Source: Megalonaias nervosa (lineage: Eukaryota > Mollusca > Bivalvia > Unionida > Unionidae). Taken from it: a stretch of DNA of 64,000 nt. Where the stretch lies: NCBI GenBank assembly GCA_016617855.1, contig JAECUM010092838.1, forward strand, positions 1-64,000, given 5' to 3'. Each line of letters starts with the position of its first letter. Position 1 is the stretch's first letter. The notes beneath the pieces were generated by a model. That model did no database searches. It worked only from the letters and a program-made list of their open reading frames with translations, and was not told where the DNA came from. A program made the position numbers and the translations under genes. Positions 61,736 to 64,000 of this stretch are shown piece after piece.

Positions 61736-62824
61736 GACATAGATTGGAAATCATCATAGTCATGTACTTTAAATTGATTCAGATACTAGCTCAAGAGTAG
61801 CACATTCCCTATAGTGATAGCAGCAAATTTTCACTTACTGGTAAGTAAGATAAGATAATACAGGAAAAGATTTATTTATAGTCAGCATGATTTAAACAAC
61901 AATTCAACAAAAACTCTATGAGCTTTTTACCAACATTACATAAAACAATCACAACTTTAAACTGATGATATGGAAGACATGCAACATAACATAATACATA
62001 AATACCATGAGACAAATCACATAACATAAAATATGAGCAAACAAAACACTTTTAAAGAAGGAAGTATTTTAAATAACTTTAGTGTTCAGGTAACTAAAAC
62101 AAAGCACATGTTAGGACCTGAAGGATGTTACAAGGTAGCTGAAGCCCTTAAAAAAAATGATAAAAAGAGAAAAACTATTATTAATCTAGGTCTCCTAAAT
62201 AATGCACAGATGCTGGTAATCATGCATAGATGCAAATTAAGTCTTTCTTATAATGAAACAAAGAAACACACAGAAACAAAGGACCTAACTGCAGAGACTC
62301 AAAACCACCTTTGCATAAAGCACCAGCAAATCTTGGCCTATGTGTTAGGAATAATCAGCAGAACAAACAAAAATAGACCCTGATCTACCTGCACATTATA
62401 TCATGGCAGATCTTGGTCTATGTTGTTTACAGCTGAATCTGATTTATAGGTAAGTATAAATGGTACAATGCAAATTATTTCATGCAAAAAAATGTACATC
62501 AATAATGTTTTTTTAAGAAATTAAACAACAGATTGTGCATGCAAACTCTGAATTGAATTTTATGTTAAAAAAAGGCTTACTTCCCTCTTCTCTTTCTGTC
62601 TATGTATAATAAATTCTCTGTTCTCTTTCTGTATATGTATAATAAACATTTAAAATTTACAAGAACAAGAAAATATTAAATTCAAATAAGGGTACTGTGA
62701 ATAGCATACTTTGAAATAAACTGTTTCTTTCTCTGAGAAAAAGCAAATAATTTTCTAAAAGCAAAAGGACAAATTGATAAACCTGAGATATGCAGATGCT
62801 TTAATTCCCAATACCACTTAAATA

Positions 62825-63195
62825 AATTTTGAAAATCACTTGACTCCATCCTACGTAAGCTGTGTCTTGACTCATAAATATGTTGTAAATCACTTGACTC
62901 CATCTAAGTGAGCAGTGTTTTGACTCATTTATGTTGTAAATCATTTGACTCCATCCTATGTAAGCAGTGTTTTGACTCATTAATATGTTGTAAATCACTT
63001 GACTCCATCTAAGTGAGCCGTGTTTTGACTCGGTATGTTGTAAATCACTTGAATCCATCTAAGTAAGCTGTGTTTTGACTCAATAATATCTTGTAAGCCA
63101 CTTGACTCCATCTCAGTAAGCGTGTTTTGACTCATTAATTGACTCATTAATATGTTGTAGATAACCCGAATCCATCCTATGTAAGCTGTGTTTTG
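62825..63195. repeat. 53-bp minisatellite, about 7 units
   Basis: Unit aaatcacttgactccatcta, agtgagctgtgttttgactc, attaatatgttgt. Overlapping minus-strand peptide ORFs derive from it. Confidence 0.92.
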
Positions 63196-64000
63196 CATCA
63201 AATAGCTGGTGTTGATATTGTGTCAACAATCAAACTCTAGCTAATTCACAGGCATGTGTTTTAAAACCTGAATGACCATTACCCTTTCCCATGCAAGTTA
63301 TCATTGCCCGATTTCTGAAAATTATCACCTGATAATGAAAACATACCAACTTGTGTTTCAAAATTTAAAAAAACAATATGTAAATAACATTTTGTGCTTT
63401 AATAGAAAAAAAACTTTCTAATTTTTGGGGTGATTTTAACTGCCATGTCTGAGTTATTTCTTCATATAATCAGTTTGTAACCATAATCCATAAATTAACC
63501 TGTCATGGAGCAATAATGGCAGACATCACTGTGTCTAGGAAGTACTTCATTAAATTGTCAATTTTTTAATAAATGGGCGAATAAATTAAGAACAAAAATA
63601 TACAATTCATAGAAAGCAACTGTTTAAATATATTGTGCAAGAAGATTGAGCCTAAAATATTATGTTGGTCTGAAAGATATGGGACAATGCTACAAGTACA
63701 GGGTCAAATTTGTTTTCTGACATCATGAAAATGTGAAAAAAGCAGTGAGGCAAATAATATCTAATACACAACATTACTACAAGTATATCGACAAATACTA
63801 AAACAATAAATTTTCTTTCTTATCAATGGATTGTTGTAACAAAGCTAGAAAGTGAGTGGTTTTATTAAAAAGAGTCCCTCTTTCTACAAAATAGATTCAT
63901 TCACATGTCATGAGTAGTGCCATATTTGTTTTTGGTTGTGTCGATTAGGATGGAAAGAAGGGTCTAGTTCATTCATTCATCGACTTGTATGCTTCAGTTT

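Larger units (their letters stand above)
60104..64000. other. Upstream flank of visible exons; intronic, repeats only
   Basis: No further exon could be supported on either strand. It holds three short tandem arrays (listed separately). The plus-strand 116-codon ORF at 62033-62383 shows no recognisable domain and overlaps a dispersed repeat near 62375-62465, so it is not called a gene. Confidence 0.6.

Noticed and set aside
62033..62383. Plus-strand 116-codon ORF as a gene
   Set aside because: No recognisable domain, AT-rich composition like its surroundings, and its end overlaps a dispersed repeat.

Overview
The window is a piece of an animal genome, most likely a lophotrochozoan and probably a mollusc. 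It is AT-rich, contains no compact genes, and its coding potential comes as short exons separated by kilobases of repeat-filled intron. The mollusc call is inference from the repeat types (tRNA-headed SINEs, DIRS-like tyrosine-recombinase retrotransposons, L2/CR1-like LINEs, many minisatellites) and is not proven.

One host gene spans almost the whole window on the minus strand, from about 60.1 kb to 0.95 kb. Twelve exons were placed by open frame, splice sites and matching intron phase; together they encode about 466 residues. The reconstructed protein resembles the inositol 1,4,5-trisphosphate receptor (IP3R/ITPR) from the end of the central solenoid, through the RIH-associated domain, to just before the transmembrane channel. 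The N-terminal ligand-binding half would lie to the right of the window and the channel to the left. It is clearly diverged from vertebrate ITPR1.

The introns hold the rest. From left to right: SINE debris and short arrays (0-5 kb); a deleted DIRS-like element (5.3-8.1 kb); a cluster of four minisatellites (9.4-12.2 kb); an exon-like plus-strand pseudogene (13.4-14.05 kb); two unrelated SINEs (14.3 and 17 kb); a second, longer DIRS-like element with RT, RNase H and recombinase remains between inverted repeats (18.7-26.35 kb); a 43-bp minisatellite interrupted by two LINE fragments and a hAT-type MITE, one LINE carrying its own MITE (27.66-32.9 kb); a possible TIR element (38.3-39.6 kb); a fold-back repeat beside a 57-codon ORF (41-41.9 kb); an L2/CR1-like LINE on the minus strand (44.9-47.0 kb); a deleted piggyBac element with TTAA sites (48.0-49.1 kb); and further minisatellites and SINEs to 63.2 kb.

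No operons, CRISPR arrays or functional RNA genes were seen. No clearly new biological system is visible. The most unusual items are the divergent IP3R-like gene, a DIRS recombinase whose catalytic-arginine segment has become a 60-bp tandem repeat, and the nested insertions at 27.7-32.9 kb.
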